Source: Phycisphaerae bacterium (lineage in GTDB: Bacteria > Planctomycetota > Phycisphaerae > UBA1845 > Fen-1342). Taken from it: 64,000 nucleotides of DNA. The stretch is from the NCBI GenBank assembly GCA_017999985.1, contig JAGNKU010000012.1, positions 1 to 64,000 on the forward strand, given 5' to 3'. Within the stretch, counting starts at the first letter, position 1; every line of letters starts with the position of its first letter. The notes beneath the pieces were generated by a model that was not told where the DNA came from, ran no database searches, and saw only the letters and a program-made list of their open reading frames with translations. Shown piece after piece: positions 8,932-16,980 of the stretch. Both the position numbers and the translations under genes were made by a program.

Positions 8932-9306
8932 CTATTCGCCGCGGTATTCGCAGCCCGACGTGCAGGTTTCGTGGACGCTGACCGCCGACAGCAGCGGCAG
9001 GGCGGGGTGCAGCCGGTCCCAGATCCAGCGGGCCAGGTTCTCGGCCGTCGGGTTTGCGAGACCGTCGATCTCGTTCAGGCAATAGTGATCGAGCTGCGTG
9101 CGGACCGGTTCGCACGCGGCCTTGATGGCGCCGTAGTCGACCAGGTAACCCTGCGTCTCATTCACCTCGCCCGCGACGCGCACCTCGACCCGGAAGCTGT
9201 GCCCGTGCAGCCGCCGGCACTTGTGGCCCTCGGGAAACGTCGGCAGCCAGTGGGCGGCCTCGAAGGTGAACGACTTGGACAGCTCAACACGCACGATGGC
9301 CTCCAT
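8932..9306 (-). CDS. queD: 6-carboxy-tetrahydropterin synthase (QueD)
   Basis: About 124 aa from the ATG at 9306. The zinc site is the typical FEAAHWL...CRRLHGHS, with a later Asp-His (LDHYCLN) and the Glu of the PTAENLA motif. It converts 7,8-dihydroneopterin triphosphate to 6-carboxytetrahydropterin, the second step of queuosine/7-deazaguanine synthesis. It lies directly downstream of queE on the same strand, which makes QueD more likely than an eukaryote-like PTPS. The longer frame from 9327 has no advantage. Confidence 0.9.
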   Translation of the reverse strand: MEAIVRVELSKSFTFEAAHWLPTFPEGHKCRRLHGHSFRVEVRVAGEVNETQGYLVDYGAIKAACEPVRTQLDHYCLNEIDGLANPTAENLARWIWDRLHPALPLLSAVSVHETCTSGCEYRGE

Positions 9307-9312
9307 GGGAGC

Positions 9313-9404
9313 GTGATAAGGTGACAAAGTGATAACGTGATGACGGCGCGCCGAACATCCACCGGTGAGGGAGCGCTCGCTTTATCACTTTGTCACCTTA
9401 TCAC
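9313..9404. repeat. perfect 23-bp inverted repeat between queE and queD
   Basis: Arms 9313-9335 and 9382-9404 are exact reverse complements (23 bp, starting GTGATAAGGTGACAAAG) around a 46-bp spacer. The arms are AT-rich against a GC-rich background. Each arm is itself built of near-repeats of GTGATAA/GTGACAAA. Confidence 0.85.
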
Positions 9405-9417
9405 TTTTTCACGCTGC

Positions 9418-10071
9418 TCACACGCCGCGCGTCTCTGCCGGCCAGATCAGCTTGTGCAGTTGCAGCCCGAGCCGCACGTCCAGCCGGTCGTCGAGGATCC
9501 ACCTCGCCAGTTCCGCCGGCGGCAGTTTGCCGTGCACCGGCGAGAAGATCACCGGGCAGCGTGCCGGCAGGCCGTAGCGCCGCAACACGTCGCGGGCCCA
9601 GTCGTAGTCCCCGCGATCGGAGAGCACGAACTTGACCTCGTCGCGCGGCGTGAGCAGCTCAATGTTCGGCCAGTGGTTGCGCTCCACTTCGCCGCTGCCG
9701 GGGCATTTCACATCCACAATGCGGACCACACGCGGATCGACCTCGGCGATGCTGACCGCGCCGCTGGTTTCCAGCAGCACCGTGGCGAATTCGTCCGCGA
9801 GCCGCGACATCAGGGGATACACGCCAAGCTGCAGCAGTGGCTCGCCGCCGGTGACCTCGACGGTCGGGCACGCGAAGGCCCGCACGCGCTGGAGCACGTC
9901 GTCCACCGACAGCCACTCGCCCTCGTTGAAGGCGTACGTCGTATCGCACCACGCGCACCGCAAGTGGCAGCCCGTCAGCCGGACGAAGACGGACCGCACG
10001 CCCGCGCGGGTGCCTTCGCCCTGGACGGAGTGAAAGATCTCGTTGACGCGCAGCCGCTCCGACGAACTCAT
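9418..10071 (-). CDS. queE: 7-carboxy-7-deazaguanine synthase (QueE), radical SAM
   Basis: About 217 aa. It begins RVNEIFHSVQGEG, the N-terminal motif of QueE. The radical-SAM 4Fe-4S site is CHLRCAWC, followed by TVEVTGGEPLLQ and a late KFVLSDRGDY segment. It converts 6-carboxytetrahydropterin to 7-carboxy-7-deazaguanine with SAM and Mg2+. Partner of queD downstream. An alternative ATG lies three codons upstream at 10080. No preQ1 riboswitch is visible ahead of it. Confidence 0.92.
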   Translation of the reverse strand: MSSSERLRVNEIFHSVQGEGTRAGVRSVFVRLTGCHLRCAWCDTTYAFNEGEWLSVDDVLQRVRAFACPTVEVTGGEPLLQLGVYPLMSRLADEFATVLLETSGAVSIAEVDPRVVRIVDVKCPGSGEVERNHWPNIELLTPRDEVKFVLSDRGDYDWARDVLRRYGLPARCPVIFSPVHGKLPPAELARWILDDRLDVRLGLQLHKLIWPAETRGV

Positions 10072-10125
10072 GCGGCACATTATAGAGCGGCGACCCGGCC
10101 GGCGCTTGCGCCGCGCTCGGAGTAA

Positions 10126-10192
10126 ACCACCAAGACACGAAGCGAAGCGGCCCCTTCGTTCATAACTCTTGGCGCCTTAGCGTCTTGGTGGT
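10126..10192. repeat. inverted repeat, second copy of the CCACCAAGACAC family
   Basis: Arms at 10126-10145 and 10173-10192 (ACCACCAAGACAC... and ...GTCTTGGTGGT) pair imperfectly. The sequence is the same family as the element behind the aldehyde dehydrogenase gene. It lies upstream of queE and of the divergent dehydrogenase gene. Confidence 0.65.
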
Positions 10193-10357
10193 GAATCCCG
10201 GCGGGATGGGCGCAGTGCCCGCCGGGTCGTTGCCTCGTTTTGCTCGTTCCCCTAAACTGTGTTTTCTGCCGCTTGGCGGCGCGTCGGTGTACCCGGGTGC
10301 GTCGCGACGGTCCTGCCCCGGCGGCGTTCTGGTTCCCCATGGATAGGAGTGGCTCAC

Positions 10358-11542
10358 GTGGCGAAGCGAACGATCGTGACGATGCCCGGCGACGGGATCG
10401 GGAAAGTCGTGCTGCCGGAGGCCGTGCGCGTCCTCCAGGCGGTCGGATTCGACGCGGACTACGTCCACGGCGACATCGGCTGGGATTTCTGGGTGAAGGA
10501 GGGCAATGCGCTGCCGCAGCGCACGATCGACCTGCTTGCAAAGCACAAGATCGGCCTGTTCGGGGCCATCACGTCCAAGAGCAAAGACAAGGCCGAAGCC
10601 GAGCTGTCGCCCAGCTTGAAGGGCAAGGGCTACACCTACTTCAGCCCGATCGTCACGATGCGCCAGCATTTCAACCTGGACATCTGCATCCGCCCGTGCA
10701 TCTCGTTCAAGGGCAACCCGCTCAACTACGTCCGCAAGACGCCCGCCGGCGGATTCGAGGAGCCGCCGATCAACGTGGCCGTGTTCCGACAGAACACCGA
10801 GGGGCTCTACTCCGGCATTGAGTGGACCAACCCGCCGGAGCCGGTCCGCAAGGCGTTCGAGTCACATAAGAAGTGGGCGGCGTTCAAGAACGTGCCGCCG
10901 GCTGATGTCGCCGTGTCGCTGCGCGTGATTACGCGCGCGGCCAGCCACCGCATCTGCAAGGCCGCGTTCGAGTACGCCAAGAAGTTCGGCTACAAGTCCG
11001 TCACGATTTGCGAGAAGCCGAACGTGCTGCGCGAGACCAGCGGCCTGTTCACCAGCGCCGGCAAAGCAGTCGCCAAAGACTATCCCGGCATCGCCTGCTG
11101 GGAGACGAACATCGACGCGCAGATGATGTGGCTGTCGAAGAACCCCGAGGACTACGGCGTCGTCGTGTGCAGCAACATGTTCGGCGACATCGCCTCGGAC
11201 GCGTTCGCGGGCCTGGTTGGCGGGCTGGGATTCGCGTGCAGTGCGAATATCGGCGAGGAAGTGGCGGTCTTTGAGCCGACGCACGGTAGCGCGCCGAAGT
11301 ACGAGAAGCTCGATCCGCCGATCGTGAACCCGATCGCGATGATCCTGAGCGCGTGCATGATGCTGGATCACCTCGGCGAGACGCAAAAGTCGGAGCGGAT
11401 CAAGCGGGCGATCGCGGCGGTGGTCGCGGAAGGCCAGGTGCGGACGTACGACATGCTGCGCCTCCCCGGCGGCCCGGACGTATTCAAGCACGGCGCGGCC
11501 AGCACGAAGCAGATGGGCGAGGCGATCATTCAGAAGCTGTGA
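10358..11542 (+). CDS. isocitrate/isopropylmalate-family beta-decarboxylating dehydrogenase
   Basis: 394 aa from the GTG at 10358 (AGGAG eight bases upstream). Family marks: TMPGDGIGKVV at the start, FRQNTEGLYSGIEW, the Mg2+/substrate segment NMFGDIASDAFAGLVGG, and EPTHGSAP with the nucleotide-binding NP.AM. The usual S.N..LR substrate loop is altered (SPIVTMRQHFNLDICIRP). It oxidatively decarboxylates a 2-hydroxy-3-carboxy acid such as isocitrate, homoisocitrate or 3-isopropylmalate. The aconitase-family genes downstream fit any of these, so the substrate is left open. Confidence 0.85.
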   Translation: MAKRTIVTMPGDGIGKVVLPEAVRVLQAVGFDADYVHGDIGWDFWVKEGNALPQRTIDLLAKHKIGLFGAITSKSKDKAEAELSPSLKGKGYTYFSPIVTMRQHFNLDICIRPCISFKGNPLNYVRKTPAGGFEEPPINVAVFRQNTEGLYSGIEWTNPPEPVRKAFESHKKWAAFKNVPPADVAVSLRVITRAASHRICKAAFEYAKKFGYKSVTICEKPNVLRETSGLFTSAGKAVAKDYPGIACWETNIDAQMMWLSKNPEDYGVVVCSNMFGDIASDAFAGLVGGLGFACSANIGEEVAVFEPTHGSAPKYEKLDPPIVNPIAMILSACMMLDHLGETQKSERIKRAIAAVVAEGQVRTYDMLRLPGGPDVFKHGAASTKQMGEAIIQKL

Positions 11543-11593
11543 GAAAGCCTGAAGCCGTTAGCCAGACTGTGGCACCGGCGTCCCGCCGGTGGG

Positions 11594-11618
11594 TAGCCGC
11601 CGACCCCCGAGTCGGCCG
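11594..11618 (+). repeat. REP palindrome (GCCGACCCCCGAGTCGGC family), copy 1
   Basis: The core GCCGAC-CCCCGA-GTCGGC gives a 6-bp stem with a 6-nt loop and a TAGC lead. The same core recurs at 11977, 12005, 12559 (inverted) and 19024, around and beyond the REP-associated transposase gene. Confidence 0.75.
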
Positions 11619-11668
11619 TAGGTGCCGCGCGAATCTCCCGGCGCCGAGCGCCGCGCAGGGAGTCAGAG

Positions 11669-11968
11669 ATGGCAGAATCCGAGTATCTCAAACGACCAGA
11701 CGCAGCCGGCTACCTCAGGGTGCTTGAGGCACTTCAATTCTGGGATCCTATCGGAGTGCTGAGCGATCCAGCTTGTCCGCGCGACGAGTACGATGTCTAT
11801 GCTGCACCGATCGTCCGGCTGCTCGATCGGGGAGTCTCAGCCGAGCAGTTGATGCGGGTTCTTCGCCACATCGCGAGGGAAGAAATGTGCATTGAGTCCA
11901 ACGCGGAGCGCGACGCGAAAGTCGCCGCCGATCTCGTGGCGTTTGGGCGGGACTGGAACCGTACCTGA
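11669..11968 (+). CDS. small hypothetical protein, DUF1871-like pattern
   Basis: 99 aa, acidic, no signal peptide or membrane segment. GGGAG lies just upstream of the ATG. The pattern WDPIGV...DEYDVYAAPIVRLL, followed by a helical stretch, resembles small DUF1871-type proteins found as orphans or immunity-like genes; this is a weak resemblance seen by eye. It sits between REP elements in the repeat-rich block. Its codon use is less GC-extreme than its neighbours, so it may be a late arrival. Confidence 0.6.
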   Translation: MAESEYLKRPDAAGYLRVLEALQFWDPIGVLSDPACPRDEYDVYAAPIVRLLDRGVSAEQLMRVLRHIAREEMCIESNAERDAKVAADLVAFGRDWNRT

Positions 11969-11976
11969 CGAACGGA

Positions 11977-12031
11977 TAGCCGCCGACCCCGAGTCGGCGT
12001 CACCGTAGCGGCCGACCCCCGAGTCGGCCGT
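11977..12031 (+). repeat. two REP palindromes, copies 2 and 3
   Basis: 11977-12000 is a shorter variant and 12003-12031 a full copy (stem CGGCCGAC/GTCGGCCG). The second copy is identical over 28 bp to the one at 19024-19051. They lie directly upstream of the REP-associated transposase. Confidence 0.8.
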
Positions 12032-12042
12032 GGGAGCCGGAC

Positions 12043-12543
12043 ATGCGTTCCGACCACAACCGTATACCGCTCCGCGACCTACGAACCTACAGCGCGAGCC
12101 GCGCCGTGCGTCACCAGGACTGTGACTATAGCGGCAACATCGATGTACACTTGACCGTATGTGCAAGGCGAACCGACGCATTTACGGCCGTCGAGACCGC
12201 GCGGCTTGTATGCGAAAACGTCGAATTCTATTGCAGTAACCTCGGTTTCCGGCTCTACGGATACTGCCTGATGCCGGACCATTTGCACGTGCTCCTGTCG
12301 CCGGCCGAATCGCGAATTGCGGTCGGTACTTGGTTACGGCAGTTCAAGAGCTTCACCACCCGGCAGCATCAGTTGCGGACCGGCGACGCCGAGTTGTGGC
12401 AGCGCTCGGCGCACGATCATGTGTGTCGCACCGAAGAGACTGCGGAGAAAGTCCTGGCGTATATCGTTAACAACCCGGTCCGGGCCGGATTGGTGCAGCG
12501 TTGGCAGGATTGGCCGTGGACGAAGGTGTTCGTAGACCTATGA
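12043..12543 (+). CDS. REP-associated tyrosine transposase (RAYT, Y1/HUH family)
   Basis: 166 aa. The metal-binding HUH motif is in YCLMPDHLHVLL (H80, H82) and the nucleophile is Tyr140 in AYIVNNPVRAG, both typical of TnpA-REP/Y1 transposases. These cut and rejoin single-stranded REP hairpins in other bacteria and are usually single-copy domesticated genes. Here REP palindromes flank it in opposite orientation (12003-12031 forward, 12559-12586 reversed), the expected architecture. It appears intact. Confidence 0.92.
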   Translation: MRSDHNRIPLRDLRTYSASRAVRHQDCDYSGNIDVHLTVCARRTDAFTAVETARLVCENVEFYCSNLGFRLYGYCLMPDHLHVLLSPAESRIAVGTWLRQFKSFTTRQHQLRTGDAELWQRSAHDHVCRTEETAEKVLAYIVNNPVRAGLVQRWQDWPWTKVFVDL

Positions 12544-12558
12544 GTGCCTCACAGCTAC

Positions 12559-12586
12559 TACGGCCGACTCGGGGGTCGGCCGCTAC
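12559..12586 (-). repeat. REP palindrome, copy 4, inverted
   Basis: Reverse-oriented copy (CGGCCGAC-TCGGGG-GTCGGCCG) just after the RAYT stop codon. With copy 3 upstream it forms an inverted pair around the gene. Confidence 0.8.
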
Positions 12587-12616
12587 GTTCGGGCGGCGCG
12601 CCGCCCTGGAGGAAAC

Positions 12617-13198
12617 ATGATTAGCGACAAGGATATTCAAACCCTCTTCGGCTCCGTCCTCGAGCGCATCTCAAACAAGGACCTCCGCGACAAGGTCGTC
12701 AAGACCTGGACGCTCGGCTGCCAGCGCGGCGGCTGGAACAGCGTGGACGAGCTCAGGAACATGCCCTTCACGCTGCTCACCAAGACCGACGGCGTGAACT
12801 TCATCCAGCACACGCTCGCCGTCACGGAGGGTGCCTACGGCCTCGCGAAGGCCCAGGAAACCGCCTACGGCGGAAAGCTGCCGTACAAGGTGGACTACGA
12901 CCGCCTGCTCGCCGGCGGGCTGCTGCACGATGTCGGCAAGCTGGTCGAAACCGAGCCGGACGGAAAGGGCGGCTATCGCAAGAGCCGGGCCGGGGCGTGC
13001 CTGCGTCACCCGATCTCGGGCACGGCGCTGGCGGTCGAAGCCGGCATCAAAGACGACACGGTCCTGAACACGATCGCCTGCCACGCGAAAGAAGGCGAAG
13101 GCGCCCCGAAATGCCTGGAAACGGTGCTGATCCACCAGGCAGATTTCGCGACGTTCGATCCGCTGGTAATGATGGAGAAGGGGCAGCTGATCCAGTAG
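12617..13198 (+). CDS. HD-domain protein
   Basis: 193 aa. It has HD-superfamily metal ligands: His65 in FIQHTLAV, His104-Asp105 in LLHDVGK, His131 in LRHPISG, His156 in ACHAKEG and Asp176 in HQADF. The spacing suits a compact metal-dependent phosphohydrolase. The substrate is unknown. GGAGG stands upstream of the ATG. It is followed by a block of 7-bp tandem repeats in reverse orientation. Confidence 0.8.
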   Translation: MISDKDIQTLFGSVLERISNKDLRDKVVKTWTLGCQRGGWNSVDELRNMPFTLLTKTDGVNFIQHTLAVTEGAYGLAKAQETAYGGKLPYKVDYDRLLAGGLLHDVGKLVETEPDGKGGYRKSRAGACLRHPISGTALAVEAGIKDDTVLNTIACHAKEGEGAPKCLETVLIHQADFATFDPLVMMEKGQLIQ

Positions 13199-13201
13199 CT
13201 G

Positions 13202-13228
13202 TCAGCGGTCAGCACTCAGCAGTCAGCC
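13202..13228 (-). repeat. 7-bp tandem repeat (TCAGCNN)n, reverse orientation
   Basis: TCAGC occurs at 13202, 13209, 13216 and 13223, an exact 7-bp period. It is the reverse complement of the GCTGA repeats found before three later genes. With the block at 13633-13665 it flanks the four-helix-bundle gene as an inverted pair. Confidence 0.85.
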
Positions 13229-13255
13229 GGAGAGCTCCGACGCCGGAGCGACGCG

Positions 13256-13615
13256 ATGAAGAACTTCCGTGACCTGCAGGTTTGGCAGAAAGCCCATGAA
13301 CTGACGCTGCAGGTCTATCGTCTGACAGGCAAGTTCCCGTCACACGAGCTGTACGGATTGGTCAGCCAGGTCCGGCGGGCCTGCGTATCCATCCCCGCCA
13401 AGCTGGCCGAGGGCTGCTGCCGGCAGGGCGACCGCGAGTTCGCGCGGTTTGTGCAGATCGCGATGGCCTCCGCCAGCGAGGCGGAGTATCTCTTGCTGCT
13501 GTCCGGCGACCTTGGCTATATCACCGCATCGGAACGCGAAACGCTCTTGGCGAACGTCGAAGAAGTCAAGAGAATGTTGGCCAGCCTGCTGTCCAAGCTG
13601 AACACAGCTCACTGA
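13256..13615 (+). CDS. four-helix bundle protein (23S rRNA intervening-sequence family)
   Basis: 119 aa. The pattern FRDLQVWQKAHELTLQVY...FP..E.YGL..QVRRACVSIPANIAEG-like (here IPAKLAEG) is diagnostic for the IVS/S23 four-helix bundle family. Its members occur inside 23S rRNA intervening sequences, beside reverse transcriptases (Avd), or, as here, as orphan chromosomal genes. The role of orphans is unknown. It lies between two inverted blocks of 7-bp repeats, which suggests gene and flanks may have moved as a unit. Confidence 0.9.
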   Translation: MKNFRDLQVWQKAHELTLQVYRLTGKFPSHELYGLVSQVRRACVSIPAKLAEGCCRQGDREFARFVQIAMASASEAEYLLLLSGDLGYITASERETLLANVEEVKRMLASLLSKLNTAH

Positions 13616-13632
13616 TTACGGAGTTCCCTCTG

Positions 13633-13665
13633 GCTGACCGCTGAATGCTGACTGCTGAGTGCTAA
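13633..13665 (+). repeat. 7-bp tandem repeat (GCTGANN)5 running into a start codon
   Basis: GCTGA at 13633, 13640, 13647 and 13654, then GCTAA at 13661: exact 7-bp period. The last unit ends two bases before the ATG at 13668, taking the place of a normal ribosome-binding site. Confidence 0.9.
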
Positions 13666-13667
13666 TC

Positions 13668-15479
13668 ATGCCAAAAACAATCATCGAGAAAATCATCGGC
13701 AACCACGCTGGCCGCACCGTTTCCCCCGGCGACATGGTCGACATTACCATCGACGCTCGCGTGGCGCGCGATTTTGGCGGCGCGAACGTTGTGAAGAACC
13801 TCGTCGATAACGGTCTTGGCGTCGCCGACCCGGCGAAAACGTGCTTCACGTTCGACTGCAACCCCGGCGGGTCGGACCAGAACTACGCCAGCAACCAGCA
13901 CAAGTGCCGGCAGTTCGCCCGCCAGCACGGCATCCGCGTGTTCGATATCGACACCGGCATCGGCACGCACGTCGCGATCGACGAGGGTCTGTGCGGCCCC
14001 GGCGATACGCTCGTTTCCACCGATTCGCACGCCAATATCCTCGGCGCGATTGGCGCCTTCGGGCAGGGCATGGGTGACCAGGACATCGCGCACGCTTTCG
14101 CTTACGGCACGACGTGGTTCGTGGTGCCGCCGACGATCAAGGTCACGCTGAGGGGCATGCCGTCGAAAACGGCGACGCCGAAGGACGTGACGCTCGCGGT
14201 GAACAAGCACTTCGGCGCGAACGGCCTGCTCGGCTACGCCGCCGAGATGTACGGGCCGTACGTCGATCAACTCGACCTCGCGGGCCGCGTCACGATCGCG
14301 TCGATGTGCACCGAGATGGGCGGGATCATCATGCTCTTCCCGCCGAACCAGGCCGCGCTGGACTACTGCGGCAGGAAGATGGGCCGCGCGGTGCAGGGCG
14401 TCTACGCCGACCCGGACGCGAAGTACGCGCAGGAAGTCACGATCGACATCACCGGCCTGACGCCGATGATTGCCCGCCCCGGTCATCCCGAGGACGTCGT
14501 CCCGGTCAGCGAGCTGCGCGGCAAGAAGGTCGATTCCGTGTTCATCGGCTCCTGCACGAACGGCCGGTATGAGGATCTCGTGGCCGCCGCCCGCGTGCTG
14601 CAGGGCCGCAGGATCGCGCCGGGGGTGGTGCTCAAGATCGTCCCCGCGACCGACCGCATCTGGCAGCAGATGCTGGTCGATGGCACGCTCAAGACCTTCA
14701 AGGACGCCGGTGCGCTGGTCGGCAATGCCGGCTGCGGCGGATGTGCGGCGGGGCAGATCGGCCAGAACGGCCCCGGCGAGGTCACGGTCAGCACGGGCAA
14801 CCGCAATTTCGCCGGCAAGCAGGGCAAGGGCGAGGTGTATCTCGCGTCGCCGGAGACAGCGGCGGCGTGCGCTATCGCCGGTCAGATCACGACAGTGGAC
14901 GCCATCCCCGCGCAGCCGGCGATATTCAAGGCGAGTACGCCGGCGGCGGCCGCGCCCAAGGGGGCCGAACACTGCTCAAGAGCAGTGGCACAAGGGAAGC
15001 CGACGAGGGTGAAGGGCCGCGTGTGGGTGATTGCGAAGGATAACATCGACACGGACATGATCTTCCACAACCGCTACCTGACGATCACCGACCTCAAGGC
15101 GATGGGCCAGTACACGTTTGACAATCTCAAGGGGTGGGAGGATTTCGCGAAGAGGGCCAAGCCCGGCGACATCGTCGTCACCGGCAAGAATTTCGGCTGC
15201 GGCAGCTCGCGGCAACAGGCGGTGGATTGCTTCCTGTCGCTCGGCATCGCGGCGGTGGTGGCGGAGTCGTTCGGGGCGATCTACGAGCGCAACGCGATCA
15301 ACGCCGGCCTGGCGATCCTGCGTGCCCCGGCGGCGGGGGCATTGAAGGACGGTGAGGAAGTCGAGGTTGATTTCACGACGGGTGTGATCAAGTGCGCCAC
15401 CGGGGAAGTCACGGGCGCGCCGTTCAGCGACGCGCAGCTAAAGATCTACCAGCGTGGCGGCCTGTTGGTGAAGGTGTAG
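13668..15479 (+). CDS. fused large+small subunit aconitase-superfamily dehydratase (3-isopropylmalate/homoaconitate dehydratase-like)
   Basis: 603 aa. Residues 1-415 are LeuC-like with the 4Fe-4S ligands Cys296 (SCTNGR), Cys356 and Cys359 (CGGC) and STDSHA. A ~30-residue Ala/Pro linker follows. Residues ~447-603 are LeuD-like with NIDTDMI (459-465), the substrate loop RYLTITD and GCGSSRQQA. It isomerises a 2- or 3-hydroxy tricarboxylate by dehydration and rehydration. Separate leuC and leuD lie 1.5 kb downstream, so this enzyme may serve another substrate (citrate, homocitrate) or a second leucine route. The ATG at 13668 follows the repeat block; an in-frame GTG lies at 13659. Confidence 0.85.
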   Translation: MPKTIIEKIIGNHAGRTVSPGDMVDITIDARVARDFGGANVVKNLVDNGLGVADPAKTCFTFDCNPGGSDQNYASNQHKCRQFARQHGIRVFDIDTGIGTHVAIDEGLCGPGDTLVSTDSHANILGAIGAFGQGMGDQDIAHAFAYGTTWFVVPPTIKVTLRGMPSKTATPKDVTLAVNKHFGANGLLGYAAEMYGPYVDQLDLAGRVTIASMCTEMGGIIMLFPPNQAALDYCGRKMGRAVQGVYADPDAKYAQEVTIDITGLTPMIARPGHPEDVVPVSELRGKKVDSVFIGSCTNGRYEDLVAAARVLQGRRIAPGVVLKIVPATDRIWQQMLVDGTLKTFKDAGALVGNAGCGGCAAGQIGQNGPGEVTVSTGNRNFAGKQGKGEVYLASPETAAACAIAGQITTVDAIPAQPAIFKASTPAAAAPKGAEHCSRAVAQGKPTRVKGRVWVIAKDNIDTDMIFHNRYLTITDLKAMGQYTFDNLKGWEDFAKRAKPGDIVVTGKNFGCGSSRQQAVDCFLSLGIAAVVAESFGAIYERNAINAGLAILRAPAAGALKDGEEVEVDFTTGVIKCATGEVTGAPFSDAQLKIYQRGGLLVKV

Positions 15480-15587
15480 GGGCCGGCAAGCGGCCACGAA
15501 GGTAGGGTAGATCGCTTCGACCTGCCATGAACGCCGACGAGCGTTTTGCGGACGACGCGAGTGTGGCTTGATATTGACGGGCGTGCA

Positions 15588-15953
15588 ATGACACTGTCCG
15601 ATCTCGACTCGGAAGACGAAGCACTCCGGCGCTGGGCGGCCATCGACATCTCGAAGTCGCGTGACGCGACATACGAGCAGGAGCTGCTGCGCCGATTTTC
15701 GATTGATCCCAGCGAGGGTGTGCGACGCCACATCGTGCGGGCGCTGGGCAACATACGCTCCAGCGCTGCCGTGCCGCTGCTGCTGGACATCCTGACGAAC
15801 GGCAGCGGACTGATCGTCGGCGACGCGGCGGAAGCGCTCGGTTGCCTGCGCGAGCCTCTGGCGCGCGAACCGTTGGAGCGGCTGAGGGCATCCGAAATCG
15901 ACTGGGTCAGAAACAAGGCGACTTGGGCGCTGAAGCAATTGGATCAGCGGTAG
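15588..15953 (+). CDS. small HEAT-repeat protein
   Basis: About 121 aa from the ATG at 15588; a TTG 14 codons upstream is possible. Two to three HEAT/PBS-type repeats are visible (SEGVRRHIVRALGNI, AAVPLLLDILTNG, GDAAEALGCLREPLA, WVRNKATWALKQL). No signal peptide. Such proteins usually act as adaptors. No partner is evident; it stands alone between the fused dehydratase and amn. Confidence 0.65.
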   Translation: MTLSDLDSEDEALRRWAAIDISKSRDATYEQELLRRFSIDPSEGVRRHIVRALGNIRSSAAVPLLLDILTNGSGLIVGDAAEALGCLREPLAREPLERLRASEIDWVRNKATWALKQLDQR

Positions 15954-16009
15954 GGCAAGTCGCTTCGAGCTGCCATAGAGCGGTTTTGCACTCGCCGCGT
16001 TGCGGCGTC

Positions 16010-16045
16010 TCATCGACGGGCGGGACGCCCGTACCACCCGTCCCC
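16010..16045. repeat. dispersed repeat with GGGCGGGACGCCCGTACCACCC core
   Basis: The core ACGGGCGGGACGCCCGT is palindromic and is followed by ACCACCC. Similar cores occur at 27838-27890 and 61616-61660, and a related ACCGGCGTCCCGCCGGT at 11575-11591. It lies in the gap behind amn (minus strand). Confidence 0.5.
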
Positions 16046-16054
16046 GGCCGCCGG

Positions 16055-16822
16055 CTAAAAGCGCAGGTGCTTCACCGACTCGCCCGAATTGCGCAGCTCG
16101 AGCAGCGAGTCGATCCCCACCGCCAGATGCTCGCGCACGAACTTCTGCGTCACGGCCTTGTCGCTCCGCGACGTTTTCACGCCCTCCGGTGTCATCGGGT
16201 TGTCCGACACGAGCAGCAGCGCGCCCTTCGGAATGTGGTTGACGAACCCGACCATAAACACCGTCGCCGTCTCCATGTCGATCCCGATCGCGCGCGTCCG
16301 CGTCAGGTACTCCTTGAACTGCTCGTCGTGCTCCCACACCCGCCGGTTCGTCGTGTAGATCGTCCCGGTCCAGTAGTCGAGCCGGTGCTGCACGATCATC
16401 GCCGACACGGCCTTTTGCAGGCGGAACGACGGCAACGCCGGCACTTCCGGCGGCATGTACTCGTTGCTGGTGCCCTCGCCGCGAATGGCCGCGATTGGCA
16501 GGATGAAATCCCCCACTTTCGTCTTTTTGAGGCCCCCGCACTTGCCCAGGAACAGGACGGCCTTCGGTGCGACGGCGGAGAGCAGGTCCATGACGGTCGC
16601 GGCCATCGCGCTGCCCATGCCGAAATTCACAATCGTGAGGTCCTCAGCGGAGGCCGACTGCATGGGCTTGTCGCGGCCGAGGACCTCGACGCCGAAGTGC
16701 TCCGCGAAGCGCTCGACGTAGTCGGTGAAATTGCTGAGCAGGATGTACTCGCCGAACCCCTCCAGCGGCCGCCCGGTGTAGCGCGGCAGCCAGTCGGAGA
16801 CAATCTGTTCCTTCGTCGGCAC
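16055..16822 (-). CDS. amn: AMP nucleosidase (short form)
   Basis: 255 aa; GTG start with GAGGA upstream. The nucleoside phosphorylase fold is shown by VNFGMGSAMAATVMDLL, FLGKCGGLKKTKVGDFILP, AIRGEGTSNEYMPPEVPAL and the ribose-binding IGIDMETATVF with catalytic Asp in VSDNPMTPEG. It hydrolyses AMP to adenine and ribose 5-phosphate, regulating the adenylate pool. The length matches the short Amn type rather than the 480-aa E. coli form. Convergent with the HEAT gene. Confidence 0.88.
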   Translation of the reverse strand: MPTKEQIVSDWLPRYTGRPLEGFGEYILLSNFTDYVERFAEHFGVEVLGRDKPMQSASAEDLTIVNFGMGSAMAATVMDLLSAVAPKAVLFLGKCGGLKKTKVGDFILPIAAIRGEGTSNEYMPPEVPALPSFRLQKAVSAMIVQHRLDYWTGTIYTTNRRVWEHDEQFKEYLTRTRAIGIDMETATVFMVGFVNHIPKGALLLVSDNPMTPEGVKTSRSDKAVTQKFVREHLAVGIDSLLELRNSGESVKHLRF

Positions 16823-16980
16823 GCGTGGTCCTCGGCACGCAGCCCCCGCTCACCGCGTGTACCCGCGAGTGTATCCCGCGTCTGGCCTCGTGGCTATGCA
16901 GCCGGCCCCGCCCGCCTTGCCAGCGTGACGTTTCCCCCCGAGAATACCGCCGAATCCGTTACCATCCGCACTTCGTGAGA

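Noticed and set aside
10072-10357. preQ1 riboswitch ahead of queE
   Set aside because: No preQ1 aptamer consensus is visible; the only structured element is the dispersed CCACCAAGACAC palindrome.
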